Positions 6,082 through 7,600 of a stretch of DNA of 7,600 bases are shown one piece after another. The notes under the pieces were generated by a model. It was not told where the DNA came from. It ran no database searches and saw only the letters and a program-made list of their open reading frames with translations. This DNA is from Bacteroidota bacterium (GTDB lineage: Bacteria > Bacteroidota > Rhodothermia > Rhodothermales > UBA10348), in contig JAHEEH010000050.1 of NCBI GenBank assembly GCA_024640835.1, positions 1,351-8,950 on the forward strand, in the 5' to 3' direction. A program made the position numbers and the translations under genes. Each line of letters starts with the position of its first letter. Position 1 is the first letter of the stretch.

Positions 6082-7326
6082 ATGGAGCCCACACCGCAAC
6101 GCCCCACCTTTTCCGTGCCGTCGTCGAGCGGAGCCACCGCTCCCGTCCCGCCTGCGGGCGTTCGTGACCGGTACTGGCTTCACGTCCTGCTGTTTGCCCT
6201 CACGCTCGCCAGCACCGTGTTCGCCGGAGGACAACTGGTCGGCAGGATTCTCTTCTACGAAGCGTCCGATCGATGGATTTCGATTCTCGGCCTCGACATT
6301 TCGACCGAGTACCTGCTGGACGGGTTGCGCTTCGGAGGCTCGCTGCTCCTCTTCCTGACCGTCCATGAATTCGGACACTGGTTCGCGGCGAGGCACCACG
6401 GAGTCCGCACGTCGCTTCCGTATTTCATTCCGTTCCCGTTCAACGGGATCGGGACGTTCGGAGCAGTGATCCGGATTCGCGAGCAGGTGCCCTCGCTCCG
6501 GAAGCTGTTCGACATCGGAGTGGCCGGTCCGATCGCAGGGTTTGTCGTGTCGCTTGCCGTCCTCGTGTGGGCGCTCGCGACCCTGCCGGGCCCCGATTAC
6601 CTGCTGGACCTGCCGGCCCACGAGGCGCTGAAGGTCTGGATTCGCGAACACGGCTCCCTGCCGTCCGGCATCCTCCGCGATCCCGGTGTGGGCGAGGGAT
6701 TGACCCTGGTCGTCGGGCAGACGCCGCTGTACTGGCTCCTGGGCCAGTTCTTCCCCCACGTTCCTCCCATGCACGAGATGTACCACTATCCCGTGCTGTT
6801 CGCAGGGTGGATCGGACTCTTCTTCACGGCGCTCAACCTCCTTCCGGTCGGACAGCTGGACGGCGGACACATCCTGTACGCCCTGGTGGGACCGAAATGG
6901 CATGCGCGGCTGGCCCGGATCTTCGTGCTGCTGCTGCTGCTTTCCGGTGCGATCGGATTTGCGACGGAACTCGAGAGCTTCGCAGGGGACTCCATGCTCT
7001 ACGGCCTGGGCCTCTGGTCCCTGTTGGCGACCCTCATCCTGGCCTACATGATCCGAATCCTGGGAGGGAAACTGCGGGTGGCCGGTGTCGCGACGGCCGT
7101 CATCGTGGTCCTCGCCGCGCTGGCCCAGGTTGCCGGGCCGGCCGTTACGCGGATCGGGTACTCGGGGTGGCTCCTCTGGTGTGCCCTGATCATCTACCTG
7201 ATTCGCGTCGATCATCCCCCCGTGCGATTCCAGGAGCCCCTGACCGGCGGTCGCCGGGTCCTGGCGTGGGCGTCGATCGTGATCTTCGCGCTCTGTTTCT
7301 CGATCAAGCCCCTGTATTTCCTGTGA
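6082..7326 (+). CDS. Site-2 protease family (M50) intramembrane metalloprotease
   Basis: The 414-residue protein is a polytopic membrane zinc protease. Zinc ligands are in HEFGH (His95, Glu96, His99) within a hydrophobic helix, and the second signature LNLLPVGQLDGGHI (251-264) supplies Asp260. GVAGPIAGFVVSL (146-158) is the usual following helix. I count about eight or nine membrane helices, around 33-55, 84-103, 145-167, 236-256, 276-296, 304-326, 334-352, 360-375 and 391-409. A Pro/Ser/Ala-rich N-terminus of about 27 residues precedes them. No PDZ domain is visible, unlike RseP/RasP, so it resembles the plainer archaeal/EGY1-like M50 design. Such proteases cleave membrane-embedded segments, often of anti-sigma factors or signal peptides; the substrate here is unknown. 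It follows the aminotransferase by 59 nt and is probably the last gene of the operon. Confidence 0.93.
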   Translation: MEPTPQRPTFSVPSSSGATAPVPPAGVRDRYWLHVLLFALTLASTVFAGGQLVGRILFYEASDRWISILGLDISTEYLLDGLRFGGSLLLFLTVHEFGHWFAARHHGVRTSLPYFIPFPFNGIGTFGAVIRIREQVPSLRKLFDIGVAGPIAGFVVSLAVLVWALATLPGPDYLLDLPAHEALKVWIREHGSLPSGILRDPGVGEGLTLVVGQTPLYWLLGQFFPHVPPMHEMYHYPVLFAGWIGLFFTALNLLPVGQLDGGHILYALVGPKWHARLARIFVLLLLLSGAIGFATELESFAGDSMLYGLGLWSLLATLILAYMIRILGGKLRVAGVATAVIVVLAALAQVAGPAVTRIGYSGWLLWCALIIYLIRVDHPPVRFQEPLTGGRRVLAWASIVIFALCFSIKPLYFL

Positions 7327-7351
7327 ACGGGACGACACGGCAACATTCGGC

Positions 7352-7380
7352 GAGGGGGCCTATCGCGGCCCCTCACTTTG
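7352..7380 (+). terminator. Candidate intrinsic terminator after the M50 gene
   Basis: GAGGGGGCC (7352-7360) pairs with GGCCCCTC (7367-7374), 8 bp with a single bulged G and a TATCGC loop, followed by ACTTTG. It lies 25 nt past the protease stop, where the operon should end. The T-run is short (three T), so termination may be partial. Confidence 0.5.
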
Positions 7381-7407
7381 TGCGCGAGGGGCGGGTCAGT
7401 ATCTTCG
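7377..7407 (+). promoter_or_regulatory. Candidate Bacteroidota-type promoter for the lipoprotein gene
   Basis: TTTG at 7377-7380 and TATCTTCG at 7400-7407 are 19 nt apart, the spacing described for the Bacteroidota primary sigma factor (-33 TTTG, -7 TAnnTTTG). The -7 box differs from consensus by one base. It starts in the tail of the terminator hairpin and ends 77 nt before the next start codon, leaving room for a leader. Confidence 0.5.
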
Positions 7408-7484
7408 TGCCGACCCCAGGCACGAGCACAGAATCGCCGACCGATCCGACCGTTACGACTCCACCTTCCGAACGTATCCGTCGG

Positions 7485-7600
7485 ATGACTAGCGGATCTG
7501 TCGTGCAAGCTCTCTCCAGGGCGGTTCCCGTCCTGTCCGCGCTGGCGATCGCCGTGGCCGGTTGCGATACCGCGCCGGGACCCGAGGCTGCCGGTCGAAC
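7485..7600 (+). CDS. N-terminus of a lipoprotein, cut by the window edge
   Basis: Only the first 38 codons are visible. They encode a short n-region with one Arg, a hydrophobic stretch (about 14-24) and a lipobox-like VAGC, with Cys27 as the expected lipidated residue, followed by a Pro/Ala/Gly-rich linker (DTAPGPEAAGR). This is a type II signal peptide, so the protein should be exported and anchored in a membrane by its lipid. In-frame GTG at 7503 is an alternative start that would leave a shorter n-region. The body of the protein, and so its function, lies outside the window. It seems to have its own promoter and to start a new transcription unit. Confidence 0.7.
   Translation, partial: MTSGSVVQALSRAVPVLSALAIAVAGCDTAPGPEAAGR

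Noticed and set aside
4613..6094. Long minus-strand open frame opposite coaD and the aminotransferase
   Set aside because: No recognisable motif, very Arg/His-rich, and fully covered by real genes on the other strand.
6926..6941. Short CTG repeat in the M50 gene
   Set aside because: It encodes a leucine run within a membrane helix (residues 283-287); too short to suggest phase variation.
5914..7338. Long minus-strand open frame opposite the M50 gene
   Set aside because: Gln/Glu/Arg-rich low-complexity product with no domain; the plus strand carries both zinc motifs and membrane helices.
7469..7476. Minus-strand TACGTTCG box
   Set aside because: Fits TAnnTTCG but has no TTTG partner and no downstream minus-strand gene; treated as a chance match.
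1..7600. CRISPR arrays, insertion sequences, attachment sites, tRNA or rRNA genes
   Set aside because: No direct repeats with spacers, transposase motifs, terminal inverted repeats or cloverleaf/rRNA sequence were seen.

Overview
This is a GC-rich (roughly 60-65% by eye), densely packed bacterial chromosomal window of mostly housekeeping genes. Three things point to the Bacteroidota/Rhodothermota side of the tree, most likely a high-GC Rhodothermota-like organism. Almost no start codon has a convincing Shine-Dalgarno sequence. Upstream regions hold TAnnTTCG/TTTG-type boxes that resemble the Bacteroidota promoter consensus (TTTG ... TAnnTTTG). A poorly characterised membrane protein plus an actin-fold-like protein sit directly before rsmD and coaD, a place where I recall Bacteroidota genomes carrying a DUF3822 gene. 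The assignment is inference from gene content, not a phylogeny.

Layout. Positions 3-536 (+) are the 3' part of pdxB, a vitamin B6 pathway dehydrogenase. It meets, tail to tail and only 4 bp apart, a minus-strand pair pdxJ -> era (2183-541), whose stop and start codons overlap as ATGA. Positions 2184-2399 are a divergent intergenic region with a candidate promoter for the plus-strand block. That block runs: a single-pass membrane protein with a pseudopilin-like helix (2400-2861), a PilM/GspL- or DUF3822-like actin-fold protein (2913-3761), rsmD (3769-4335), coaD (4317-4805), an aspartate-type aminotransferase (4820-6022) and a site-2 (M50) protease (6082-7326). Spacings are -19 to +59 nt, so it reads as one operon. 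Next come a candidate terminator hairpin, a candidate promoter, and the N-terminus of a lipoprotein cut by the window edge (7485-7600).

How the genes fit together. PdxB and PdxJ both belong to the DXP-dependent route to pyridoxal phosphate, and the aminotransferase downstream uses that cofactor. Era and RsmD both act on the small ribosomal subunit. CoaD makes the penultimate intermediate of coenzyme A. The M50 protease and the final lipoprotein are envelope functions. The pilin-like/PilM-like pair is the only part without an obvious job and is the most interesting thing here. I saw no mobile elements, CRISPR arrays, tRNA or rRNA genes, and no clear sign of recent transfer.
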